The notes beneath the pieces are model-generated. The model saw only the letters and a list, made by a program, of their open reading frames with translations, searched no databases and was not told where the DNA came from. A program made the translations under genes and the position numbers. DNA of 64,000 nt from the NCBI GenBank assembly GCA_001839685.1, contig MLAK01000577.1, positions 5,630 to 69,629 of the forward strand, given 5' to 3'. Source of the stretch: Tritrichomonas foetus. Lineage: Eukaryota > Parabasalia > Tritrichomonadida > Tritrichomonadidae. Positions 28,415-37,307 of the stretch are shown here, piece after piece. Position 1 is the first letter of the stretch, and the number at the start of each line of letters is the position of its first letter.

Positions 28415-29515
28415 ATGAGTAGATACCAGAAGACATCGAAAAATGAAGACGCTGTCAAGAAGAGCTTAGATAGAATGAAAATCATGTCAATGGTCCCCTT
28501 AGAATTAGAACCAGCCAATTCGTCGCCAGAATTTTTATCAGCATTGGACCAAAATTGGGACATTTATCGAAATGCAATCTCGGATTTTTCGCAAACTTTA
28601 GAATACGGCCAGAAAGAGAATTTCAATCTTTATGAAGAGCCAAAGAAAAAACAAGAATTTCGATATGAAAGAACTTCGTACCAGCCGTCTTTCCAACACG
28701 TCCCGAGCATGCTTCCGGAGCCAGCAACTTATTACCCAGATTACGAGGCAATTGTTCCAACGGCGCCAAAATATAAAATCGCCGAAATTCCAAAAAAGCC
28801 AACGCCACTTTTGCAGGCCACAACGGCCGCCATAATCAATCAGTATTCAAATAACATGCGCGGTTTTGATCCATCGAATGTGAAAAATGTATCTGATAAT
28901 TTAATATCCTCATCTGACATAAAAATGCCTGATCATAGAATTCATAGCACCTTTGCAGACCAGTCGACCCGTCACTTAGAGTTTGCAAAGCCAAGCCTGA
29001 CAGCAGAACATGATTTTTATTCTCCGCCTTCACCAAAAAAGAAAGGAGTTACTTTTGACAATCTGACAGATCGTGTTCATATTGTGAAAGAGGATAGTGG
29101 AAGAAATTACGACGAGAAGGCTTTCCAACAATTCATGAAATTACATAACACTGTAAAAGTTCCAACAATCACTAAACAAGTCACGCGTGACTACCAAGCG
29201 CCAAAAAATCCACGAGTCGCATTTTTGGAAAGTATTACTGCTGAACAGAATAATATGTTGAAGAAACTCACTAAAGAAAGGTCCAGTAGCCAAATGAAAC
29301 CACGTACTGTTCCAGGATCGTTTGCTGCTCAAGCATCACGTGAAAGAGCAGCAAGCATTTTAGATGCACCTGAACACTTCAGAGATTCGAAATATAACAT
29401 TGATCCTTCTAAAAGTTTGAAACATGTCTGGCCAAGAGTCCCTTACACGACAATCAGACCACCACCTAAATTTGAATCACCAAAAAAGGACGAAAAGTTT
29501 TGGTCAGCTTTCTAA
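28415..29515 (+). CDS. Unknown protein, 366 aa, possibly cytoskeletal
   Basis: No domain recognised. The protein is rich in Pro, Lys, Ser and Tyr, with no membrane segment. Noticeable parts are an N-terminal helix (KNEDAVKKSLDRMKIMSM), a Tyr/Pro-rich stretch (about 85-120), SPPSPKKKGVTFDNL near 200-216 (a possible proline-directed site beside a basic patch), a helix-rich part (VAFLESITAEQNNMLKKLTK) and a C-terminal KHVWPRVPYTTIRPPPKFES. Composition resembles microtubule-associated proteins with short linear motifs. It shares an upstream region with the coiled-coil gene ending at 28191, which may mean joint regulation. Confidence 0.75.
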   Translation: MSRYQKTSKNEDAVKKSLDRMKIMSMVPLELEPANSSPEFLSALDQNWDIYRNAISDFSQTLEYGQKENFNLYEEPKKKQEFRYERTSYQPSFQHVPSMLPEPATYYPDYEAIVPTAPKYKIAEIPKKPTPLLQATTAAIINQYSNNMRGFDPSNVKNVSDNLISSSDIKMPDHRIHSTFADQSTRHLEFAKPSLTAEHDFYSPPSPKKKGVTFDNLTDRVHIVKEDSGRNYDEKAFQQFMKLHNTVKVPTITKQVTRDYQAPKNPRVAFLESITAEQNNMLKKLTKERSSSQMKPRTVPGSFAAQASRERAASILDAPEHFRDSKYNIDPSKSLKHVWPRVPYTTIRPPPKFESPKKDEKFWSAF

Positions 29516-29737
29516 TTCATTTTTTATCACAAATCATTATTTCTGAAGATATATTTGTGACAATTTTCAGTGGAAATGGATAATTTGTTTGTTATTGTTT
29601 TGTTAATTAAATTTAAAAAAAATATATATTTATCAATTCTATTTTTAGGAGAGCTTTAAAAACGTTTTATTTTATATTAAATACATACACAAGATTTTTT
29701 TTTTTTGAAAACAAAAAAGAAATAGAAATGAGGATCT

Positions 29738-30760
29738 CTATTCGAATCGAAATTCAACTCGCTTTGTTGTTTTAGCTATACTTTGCTTCTTTCGATTTGC
29801 ATATATGGCTCTTAGGTTTAAAGGTGAACATACTTTTCTGGCATGAGCATGCTCGATTTCATTTTCCAATTTTTCTTCCATTTTCCGAATTTTCATTATT
29901 TCTTCTTGGTGAACAAGATCTTTCCTCTTTAGATATCTTTCAATTGATCTTTCAATTGAATCTGTCCGAATATGTTTATCCGCAATAACAAGAGGATGAT
30001 ATATATTCTTTAAAAATAAGGTAATTTGAGCTTGAACATCTGAATTAGAATCAATCGAACTTCCAAATAAAAACATTATTTGATTCATTGAATTTACCAA
30101 TGATTGGTTTTTCATTTGATATGAATCAACCATCTTTTTGAGTTTTGATTTAGATTGTGTTTTCACCATTTGGTAATCATCAGCACTCGATCGAATTTGA
30201 TCTAAAGCCTGCTGCATATATTGCTTCATTTCGAATTTCTGTGTTTTGATTGTTTCTTCAAACAATTCTCTTTCAGATTGAATATTAGTTTCCATTTTTT
30301 GTAAGGATACACGTAATTTTGATGAATTTTTGTGAATGTTATTAATTGAATTTTCAATTTGCTTTAATTTATGATTGATTTCATCAATATTTCTTTTTCC
30401 TTGTTGTTTGAGGTTTTCGAGTTTAGAACTATTTACATCACAGTCCATTTTAAATTGCTTATTTTGGAGCTTGAGAATGTTTACAGTTCGATGATTAGAA
30501 ATTTTATCTTGATCCAAAATGACGCTACTTGAATGAGTTTCTGTTTTAACATCTTCTAATGAACCAGTGACAAAAGCCGTGAATTGAAAAAATTCTTGAT
30601 CGATTAAATCAAAAAATATCTCGGTTATTCTTTCTGGAATGAAATCTGCGGATTTTTGATGAACAAGCATCTGCGGAATAAAGTAGTCGTTTTCTATTTC
30701 GGAAATAAGCATGTTGACCATGTCACGAAGATGCTCTTTCCTCTCGGCAAAAACATTCAT
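29738..30760 (-). CDS. Coiled-coil protein, 340 aa
   Basis: The N-terminal 75 residues are ordered and helical (RKEHLRDMVNMLISEIENDY, then ERITEIFFDLIDQEFFQFTAF). Coiled coil runs from about 95 to 225. A short ordered block (LVNSMNQIMFLFGSS, about 218-232) follows, then a basic helical tail (about 262-340, RYLKRKDLVHQEEIMKIRKM) ending in a Lys/Arg-rich stretch. No family recognised. Stop codons are close to the gene at 28415, with which it converges. TGTACGTTTAA lies 12-22 bp upstream of the ATG. Confidence 0.82.
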   Translation of the reverse strand: MNVFAERKEHLRDMVNMLISEIENDYFIPQMLVHQKSADFIPERITEIFFDLIDQEFFQFTAFVTGSLEDVKTETHSSSVILDQDKISNHRTVNILKLQNKQFKMDCDVNSSKLENLKQQGKRNIDEINHKLKQIENSINNIHKNSSKLRVSLQKMETNIQSERELFEETIKTQKFEMKQYMQQALDQIRSSADDYQMVKTQSKSKLKKMVDSYQMKNQSLVNSMNQIMFLFGSSIDSNSDVQAQITLFLKNIYHPLVIADKHIRTDSIERSIERYLKRKDLVHQEEIMKIRKMEEKLENEIEHAHARKVCSPLNLRAIYANRKKQSIAKTTKRVEFRFE

Positions 30761-31168
30761 TGAAAATTTTTAAACGTACAAGTTCTCCATCATGTGATTT
30801 TGCCTCAAATTTTGTCATATTCAACCACTTCACTGTACTAATGATCTAGAATATTCATATTTGAGATGAAAAATAAATTTATTTTACAATAGTGAAAAAT
30901 GATATTTTTAATTCATCTCAAAATTTCCATTAGAATTGATTAATAATAAAATGTACTATATAAAATCATGCATTTTTTATAAACTCCTTGCAATTCTCTT
31001 ATATTGAGGAAAACAAGATCATGGAATTTTGATATGTTGTTAGAATTAAATTAAAGTATAAAATTAATAAAAATAATAATTATATAAATAAATGAAGCTA
31101 TTATATATTATGAAATTCTTTTTGTTTTCAAGATACGGTCACTTTTTCAATTTGACCTTTTGATCAAA
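30761..31168. other. Intergenic, divergent promoters
   Basis: Spacer between the coiled-coil gene ending at 30760 and the DHHC gene. TTTGACCT (inverse of AGGTCAA) lies at 31151-31158, 10 bp before the DHHC ATG. The rest is AT-rich. Confidence 0.5.
30771..30782 (-). promoter_or_regulatory. TGTACGTT element, gene at 30760
   Basis: TTGTACGTTTAA on the coding strand, 11-22 bp upstream of the ATG. It differs by one base from the TGTACGTTAAG found before the genes at 35094 and 47764. Function is inferred. Confidence 0.35.
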
Positions 31169-31939
31169 ATGGATTTCGTTTGCTGTTGCACGCGAGTCTG
31201 TCCAAATACTTTCGTTCTCATCTTTGCTGGACTTCTCGGATACGCATCTATTTTAGTCGTTTTTCCAAAACTCGTGTTCGAATCAAATCATCCGCTAATT
31301 TTCGCATTTATCGGAATTATCGTCGTTGCTTCATTTTCAATGTTTATTTGGTGCTGGATAACTGCCGCGACAATGGATCCAGGCCGTGTCAAAGACGATT
31401 TAGAGGCGCGCGGTCTTCTGAAACGAATCCAGCGAGGAGATATTCCGGAATGTTTACGCGATTTGCCAATTTGTATGCGATGCAACCTTCCAATGCCTGT
31501 AGGATCACATCACTGCGAAGACTGTAATGCTTGCATGCTCAGATACGATCATCATTGCGGAGTGATTGGACAATGCGTGGCCGACAAAAACATGAAGGCT
31601 TTTGTTCTCAGCTTTTTGTATGCTTGCATATTTGGTGTCCTTTCGTCAGCATCTGGCATTTATTGTAGCGTCAATGTCGGAGATGGAAAAACCAGTCTCA
31701 CAAATATTCTCATTCTGATTGCATCTGTATACAGTGGCGTGATATCTATCGCGCTTGGTGGATTCGGAATCGGAATAGTGATTGGGAACGCAAAAGACAT
31801 GGGGAAAATCACAGTAAACTATTCGAAATTTTGGACGCTCTTTGGAGATACGTGGATGGAGAGGCTCACGCCAAACCAAAAAAATGCAACTTTTGCTGCA
31901 TGGCCAAGGATATTCTGGAATATGGATTTCGAACCATAG
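31169..31939 (+). CDS. DHHC-type protein S-palmitoyltransferase
   Basis: Integral membrane acyltransferase (EC 2.3.1.225) that moves palmitate from CoA to Cys of target proteins, usually at Golgi or plasma membrane. The 256 residues have four membrane segments (about 13-33, 42-64, 142-163, 177-205). The DPG motif is at 70-72. The cytosolic Cys-rich domain (102-141) has CMRCNLPMPVGSHHCEDC and the catalytic DHHC at 127-130. It is on the short side for the family but complete. The cysteine cluster FVCCCTRVC at the N terminus may itself be acylated. The frame continues three codons upstream to a TTG; ATG 31169 is used. The Ras-like protein in this window, with a CC pair before its CaaX box, is a conceivable kind of substrate, which is inference. 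Confidence 0.95.
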   Translation: MDFVCCCTRVCPNTFVLIFAGLLGYASILVVFPKLVFESNHPLIFAFIGIIVVASFSMFIWCWITAATMDPGRVKDDLEARGLLKRIQRGDIPECLRDLPICMRCNLPMPVGSHHCEDCNACMLRYDHHCGVIGQCVADKNMKAFVLSFLYACIFGVLSSASGIYCSVNVGDGKTSLTNILILIASVYSGVISIALGGFGIGIVIGNAKDMGKITVNYSKFWTLFGDTWMERLTPNQKNATFAAWPRIFWNMDFEP

Positions 31940-32265
31940 AAACATTTATCTCTTTTTCTCTATCCTTTCTTTGTTTGAAAATAAACTTCCATACATTTTC
32001 ATATTTTTAATTCGCATTTTTTTTATTTAATTTTTAATTATTAATTAATATCATAATTGGAACCTAATTATTCCCTTTTTTGTCTTTTATGATATTCTTT
32101 CTTCTTTTATGATATTCTTTCTTCTTTTATGATATTCTTTCTTCTTTTATTTCTGGTAGTTGAGATCATACACGTAGAAAGAATCAGCTACTCTTCTAAA
32201 GTAAAAGAAAAGGAAAAGCGATAAAAGTTGATGATATAAATCTATTTAGTAAAATACAAAACAAA
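31940..32265. other. Intergenic with short tandem repeat
   Basis: Space between converging genes. It holds the 20-bp tandem repeat listed at 32083-32150; the rest is AT-rich. Confidence 0.6.
32083..32150. repeat. 20-bp tandem repeat, 3.4 copies
   Basis: Unit TCTTTTATGATATTCTTTCT repeated perfectly at 32083-32102, 32103-32122 and 32123-32142, with a partial fourth copy to 32150. Confidence 0.95.
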
Positions 32266-33630
32266 TCAAAAAGATAGCAAATGGCCACGGACATTAAAAA
32301 CAGATTCATTCCAAAAACTCGAATTTTCTTTTAAAAGGTGTGCTGCAGTGTTGAGCCAATCACCAAAAAATGAACTTGGTTGAATATCAATTTTTCTTTG
32401 ATTATTTTTATTTGAGAAAGAAATACCAGAAAATCCATTCCCACTTTTAGTTTTATTAAAAATAGTCCGGAAAATTTCTGTAATTTCATTTTTATCTCTA
32501 TTATTTAACAATAAATTTCGAACATATTTCGCTTCAAATTCAAAATTATCATTCGTTGAGGCTCTTCGCGAGTAATAAGAAATATCTTCATCAATTATTC
32601 TGAGAATAGGATCATACTGATCTTGATAGAATTTTGTTTGAGAAAATTGTTCTGAAAGTAATTGTTTTATGTTAATTGATTCAATCTTTAAGCTATCACA
32701 CATATTCAATATATCAAAGTACGATTTAAATGCATTATTGTTCATTTCTACATCAGACTTATTGACTCCTGTCATGCTATCAAAGAAAATGCATTGCTTA
32801 TTACTTTTTAAAAGTTTAGAAACCAATTTTTTGGAATAATCTAAAAATATTTGCTTTTTCGTAATTTTGTATAAAGATAGAATTTCTGGTAGACCTGAAA
32901 CAATATCATGAATAGAAGTTCCATTTTCCCATTCACGATCATATCCTTCTTTCGTTTGAAAGTTAATAATTGGTCTTGGAAAATAATATTTTTGTTCGAT
33001 TTCAAAAATTAAATGCATACAATTTTCGGCCAATTTTAAAAAGGATTTATCACGCGTTACCAAATACGTACCGATTAAAGAAGCAATTCCGCGATTCATA
33101 AGTTCATCATGATTAATGTTTTGTGTGAATGATTGACACTTGAAATTTTGAGAAATGATAGATTTAGCAGTTTTATATAATTTAGTTAAATTCAATAAAT
33201 ATAATGATTCTAAAGATTCGACAATGGATGAATAAAATCCATACAAATTAAGACATTGACCAGAAATTGGCCTTATTTCATCAGAATTTTGGCAATGATT
33301 TAAAAATGAAGTAAAAGCAAACTCTGCAGCATTTCGAATTCTGTTTTCAAAAGATAAATTTTCATCATCAATTAATGGAATAATTTCAACTTGTGCTTTT
33401 GATTTGTTACTATTTTCTTGATTTTTATTCTTTTCTAAATTCAAATTGTGATTTTCTTTGCGATCATGATCCAAATTCAAATTGTGATTTTCTGAGATTG
33501 GAATATGGGAAAAAAGAAAGAAAGAGATAAAAATTGAACAAATACATGCAGATGCTATGAAAATCATTATTAGATCAGTAAAAGTATTGTTACATATCAA
33601 ATGATTTCGATTTTTGCGATTAATTCTCAT
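32266..33630 (-). CDS. GH47 alpha-mannosidase-like membrane protein, degenerate
   Basis: A 454-residue type II membrane protein: cytosolic basic head, one membrane segment (about 18-41), a Asn-rich stem with a repeated ENHNLNL, and a lumenal domain that resembles class I alpha-1,2-mannosidases. Matching parts are IVESLESLYLLNL (136-148, in place of the family's LIDALDTLYIMG type), GIASLIGTYLVTRDKSFLKLAE (181-202), the SIHDIVSGLPEI block and the C-terminal FFGDWLNTAAHLL then VFNVRGHL (444-451). The family ends in FNTEAHP, whose Thr binds the catalytic calcium; here it is Val and the motif is lost. The usual Asp of the first motif is Glu. GH47 proteins trim N-glycans or mark misfolded glycoproteins in the ER. 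This copy may be inactive or lectin-like. Confidence 0.75.
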   Translation of the reverse strand: MRINRKNRNHLICNNTFTDLIMIFIASACICSIFISFFLFSHIPISENHNLNLDHDRKENHNLNLEKNKNQENSNKSKAQVEIIPLIDDENLSFENRIRNAAEFAFTSFLNHCQNSDEIRPISGQCLNLYGFYSSIVESLESLYLLNLTKLYKTAKSIISQNFKCQSFTQNINHDELMNRGIASLIGTYLVTRDKSFLKLAENCMHLIFEIEQKYYFPRPIINFQTKEGYDREWENGTSIHDIVSGLPEILSLYKITKKQIFLDYSKKLVSKLLKSNKQCIFFDSMTGVNKSDVEMNNNAFKSYFDILNMCDSLKIESINIKQLLSEQFSQTKFYQDQYDPILRIIDEDISYYSRRASTNDNFEFEAKYVRNLLLNNRDKNEITEIFRTIFNKTKSGNGFSGISFSNKNNQRKIDIQPSSFFGDWLNTAAHLLKENSSFWNESVFNVRGHLLSF

Positions 33631-33759
33631 CCAACTTTTTCATCAAATAGAGACCGTTTAATTATAATATTTTCACATAACATTTCATCCAACTCACTAA
33701 AATAGTTCATATCAGTTTCAGAGAGTCAATTAAAGGTCAATTAATTAAAATTTTAGAAA
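33631..33759. promoter_or_regulatory. 129-bp divergent promoter, GH47-like / PAC2
   Basis: Very short head-to-head spacer. GTCAATTAAAGGTCAATTAA, holding two close TCAATTA copies, lies at 33725-33744, close upstream of the PAC2 ATG. Bidirectional promoter use follows from the position. Confidence 0.45.
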
Positions 33760-34458
33760 ATGAAGTGGATTTCCATCGAAGGATCAGAACAGCCAAACTT
33801 CAAAGACTATTCATTAATTTTACCATCATGTGGTGCAGCAAGTGGTGATCAGCTCACCATTGATGTTATCTGCGCCACTTTCGGGAAATTAGTTGGTCGA
33901 ATCTTATCCGATAATTTAGATTTTGTCGCATCGCCAGACCCATTCAACGAAAACAGTAACCACATTGCTAGCAGTATCGATGCATATACATGCGATCTTC
34001 CGAAATTTGGACAAACACTCGTTTTACGTGTCGCTTCAAATCTTCCTTCATCAAAGAGAAAGATTCTCGATTATTCTAAAGAAATTGTCGAATTCACAGA
34101 AGTCGCCGGCATCACCCAGATACTCCTTATCAGATCAGTTTCCTCTGTTTTCTGCAATGACGCCCAAATCCATGGTTGGCCAAGGACGATACGCGCTTGG
34201 GGTCCGCTTACTGACAAGTTAGGTGAAAAACCACTAGAATCATATGATGAAACACAAGAGATGATTTCGGCGGCCGTTTACGGCGAACTTTGTGAATGCT
34301 TGAAAAGATTTGCGAAAATTCCATTTTCTGTGCTCTTCGTGTTCATCCATGAGGGCGCAATTATGGAGAATGTTGTAACTGCAGCAAAAACAGTTGCTGG
34401 AACCGACCAATTAAAGGTGCCCGCATCCTGGGAAAAGCTTTTCTCTCCAGGCCTTTAG
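33760..34458 (+). CDS. PSMG2: Proteasome assembly chaperone 2 (PAC2/PSMG2)
   Basis: PAC2 pairs with PAC1 to guide assembly of the alpha ring of the 20S proteasome in the cytosol and nucleus. The 232-residue protein begins with the family's short strand and then SLILPSCGAASGDQLTIDVI, the PAC2 counterpart of the LVVPSVSVGNVGQLAVDLL block. Further family-like parts are the first subdomain with SIDAYTCDLP, a QILLIRSVSSVFCND strand region, and the C-terminal GPLTDKLGEK, SAAVYGELCECLKRF and VLFVFIHEG segments. Length is near that of human PSMG2 (264) and yeast Add66 (267), a little shorter. A PAC1 partner is not in the window. Confidence 0.85.
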   Translation: MKWISIEGSEQPNFKDYSLILPSCGAASGDQLTIDVICATFGKLVGRILSDNLDFVASPDPFNENSNHIASSIDAYTCDLPKFGQTLVLRVASNLPSSKRKILDYSKEIVEFTEVAGITQILLIRSVSSVFCNDAQIHGWPRTIRAWGPLTDKLGEKPLESYDETQEMISAAVYGELCECLKRFAKIPFSVLFVFIHEGAIMENVVTAAKTVAGTDQLKVPASWEKLFSPGL

Positions 34459-35093
34459 AAAACTGATCATTATCTTTCCGCAGAAGCGTTTTTTATATAT
34501 AAAAAATACATGATTTATTTTGTTATGCTTTTTTCTCTTTTTTTAAAAAAGGTTAAATAGAAGGCTATAGGTGAGCAAGAAAGTAGGATTTTATCCAAAA
34601 AGGACGACTAATTTCACTCAATTATTAAACAGCAATCAAATTTATTCGCATTTCGTAAAAACATTTTTTTAGTATATGTATTTTTATGTTATTTGTCATG
34701 AGTTATATATATGTAGTTAATTGTATGTTATAAATTTCTAGAGAAGGTGAGATATTCTTATTTTATTATTTTATACGATCATAATTCATTCAATTAATGG
34801 ACAAATAAGTGTTGAAAAAGTTTGATATTTTCACTTCGAAAAGAACGCTACACATCATTATGTTGAATACCTGTTTTGGAAAAACCTCAGATTTCAATGT
34901 TGATTGAATATATCCACATTGATTATATAAGCGAGTTATTCCATCATGATGATGGTCAATAATCAAGATTGCAATGCCAGAATTAAAATAAGACCAAATA
35001 AACTATGAATTTAGGTTTTAAGTTTGTGATTTGTGAAGTCTGTACGTTAAGTACATAGCTTTTTGTATAGGGATACCGTTTATCAAAAATTTA
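34459..35093. other. Intergenic, no gene seen
   Basis: AT-rich. The only notable site is CTGTACGTTAAG at 35040-35051. No open frame or RNA-like fold. Confidence 0.5.
35040..35051 (+). promoter_or_regulatory. CTGTACGTTAAG element, gene at 35094
   Basis: Twelve bases identical to the site before the gene at 47764, here 43 bp from the ATG. Exact reuse of a 12-mer upstream of two coiled-coil genes supports a shared regulatory role; not proven. Confidence 0.4.
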
Positions 35094-36770
35094 ATGTCTA
35101 CAGATAATTCGAATTTTAGCTCCACCTCAGGCAGCGTTGGGAGTGCCAGAAATAGCCACCAAAAACAATATAAAGCAATTTGTGAAGATTTACAGGCACG
35201 TCTTCGAATGGCTTTAAATCAATCAACAAATCATCAAAAGCAAATTCATTCACTCGAGCAGCAACTTTTTGACCAAAAAGATAACGTAAACCAATTAGAA
35301 TTTGAAAAACATCAATTAAGTAGTCAAATAAATTCGCTAAACGAAGAAATTTCTATTCAGCAAACCAAAATTGCATTCATGAAAAAAGAAATCGATCAGA
35401 AAAAAGAAGAAAATCAAAAACTGACAAATCAAGTCCAAGATTTAGAAACAATTAATCAAACAATCGTTTCTAAATTCAAATCCAAATCATCACAATTGAA
35501 ACAATTGACACAAGTTTTTAAAGAAAATGATTATGAAAATACAATTTCGAATTTGACTTCTAAAAATGAAGATCTTAAGGCACAACTTTCAAAAGAAAAA
35601 GAAGAGAATTTGACTTATCAAACACAAAACAAAACATTAAAATCACAAAACCAAATCCAAACAGAAAAAATTGAACGACTTAAAAAGAAACTACAAAATT
35701 TCGAAATTAACTCAAAAGATGTAAATCAAATGTCATCAAAATTATCAAGCCTGACTCAAAAACTAACAGATAAAACAGACGAATATAAAGAACTCCTTCA
35801 AAAACATTCAAACTCACTTCGAACAATTGACGAACTCCAGAGCAAGTTGAATGATTATCAAATAATCCAACAACAAAATCAACAATTGAAAATTCGTGTT
35901 GATTCTTTCACCAGTGAAAACAAAAAATTATATGAACAAATAATCAATATTGAAACAATTCAAAATGAAAATGATAGTTTGAAAGGCGAAATTTATAGCT
36001 TGCAAACACAACTGAAGCAAATTGAGAGGCTATCAAATGAAAATAATTCATTGAAAATGAGAATTAATGATCTTGAATTTCAAATTCAACAGAAAGTTGC
36101 AAAGGAAAAAATTGAAATTATTAAAAGTGATGATGATTACGTAAATGCTCTAAGAAATGAAATTAAAGAACTCAAAAATGAAAAGCAAAAAGCAAACGCA
36201 ATCAGAATCGAAAGAGACACTCTCCTTCAGGATGTTCGAATTCTTGAAGAGAAAGTAAACAGACTTCGCTCAATCGAATCTGAAAATGTAGAATTAAAAC
36301 TTCGAATTGATACGTTAACTGATGAAATAAGCTCTGGAAAGCAAAGAGAAAATCGATTGAATGAAAATATTCAATGCCTCATGAAAGATAGGCAACGACT
36401 TGAAATTGTTCGAAATAAATTATTGAAAATTGAAGACGAAGTCGATGATCGACAAGTGAAAGAACAACAACTTTTATATCAAGTTGACTTCTTTAAGAGC
36501 CAAGTACGAGAACAGAAATTACAGATTGATCGATATGAAGAAGAAATTCACTCTTTACAAACTGAGCTATTCAAATATAAAGAGAAAAGTGCACAGTTTA
36601 TAGCTGCAGAACAACGTAGATCAAGACATAAATCGCGAATTAATAGTCACGCTCAAAAAATCATGCATCAACTTGAAAAGGAGAAAGAAAAGAATATGAA
36701 AGCTCAATCAAAAATCAAAAATTTGGAACATACTGTAAATAAATACAAAGTGGAATTCGAAATGTTTTGA
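35094..36770 (+). CDS. Coiled-coil protein, 558 aa
   Basis: A nearly continuous coiled-coil rod. The Ser/Asn-rich head (about 1-22, STDNSNFSSTSGSVGSARNS) is followed by heptads from about 28 to 555 without any domain break. Local repeats of a SENxxLKxRI type occur (for example ENNSLKMRINDLEFQI and ENVELKLRIDTLTDEI), suggesting growth of the rod by internal duplication. A basic RRSRHKSRI patch lies near 508-516. No family recognised; a structural cytoskeletal role is inferred. Start ATG is clear and the stop is followed by AT-rich sequence. Confidence 0.87.
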   Translation: MSTDNSNFSSTSGSVGSARNSHQKQYKAICEDLQARLRMALNQSTNHQKQIHSLEQQLFDQKDNVNQLEFEKHQLSSQINSLNEEISIQQTKIAFMKKEIDQKKEENQKLTNQVQDLETINQTIVSKFKSKSSQLKQLTQVFKENDYENTISNLTSKNEDLKAQLSKEKEENLTYQTQNKTLKSQNQIQTEKIERLKKKLQNFEINSKDVNQMSSKLSSLTQKLTDKTDEYKELLQKHSNSLRTIDELQSKLNDYQIIQQQNQQLKIRVDSFTSENKKLYEQIINIETIQNENDSLKGEIYSLQTQLKQIERLSNENNSLKMRINDLEFQIQQKVAKEKIEIIKSDDDYVNALRNEIKELKNEKQKANAIRIERDTLLQDVRILEEKVNRLRSIESENVELKLRIDTLTDEISSGKQRENRLNENIQCLMKDRQRLEIVRNKLLKIEDEVDDRQVKEQQLLYQVDFFKSQVREQKLQIDRYEEEIHSLQTELFKYKEKSAQFIAAEQRRSRHKSRINSHAQKIMHQLEKEKEKNMKAQSKIKNLEHTVNKYKVEFEMF

Positions 36771-37307
36771 GCTATGAAAGCTATCTTATGAGGATCGACC
36801 AATCCTTCAATGTTTTCATGTTTCTTTTGTTTACATGAAAGCGCTTTTATTTGTATGTAAATATTATTTTTTTTAATCAATTTTATTATATCTTATAATT
36901 TCTGCATTTATAATGTATCATTTTATTATTTTTTCCTTCTTTGAGGGTTTGTTTTCAATTTCTATTTACTTTTCATTTTGTTGCTATTTCTTATAGGACT
37001 AATCATGAAAATATTATGGCATTTTTCAAACATTATCATTATTGAGAAAATATGTTTAAGATAATGGCAATGAAAGTTTTATAATAGGAAATGACATTAT
37101 TCGGCTTGGAATGGGAACAAATTTCAATAACTTTGACATCATTTCCATACCATCAAAAATAAACTAGTCAATTCCATCGTAAACTATTCAATATCGAAAA
37201 CTTTAAAATCTTGATTTTAATCGACCATAGTGAAAATCATTCAATTCTAAGAAAAAATTGAATCCTTTTCTACACGACCAAAAGAAATCAAAATTTATAA
37301 TTCTAAA
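36771..37307. other. Intergenic, no gene seen
   Basis: AT-rich space between two plus-strand genes, without open frame or fold of note. Confidence 0.5.

Noticed and set aside
31940..32265. Short tandem repeats as a possible CRISPR array
   Set aside because: The 20-bp units are directly adjacent with no spacers; it is an ordinary minisatellite.
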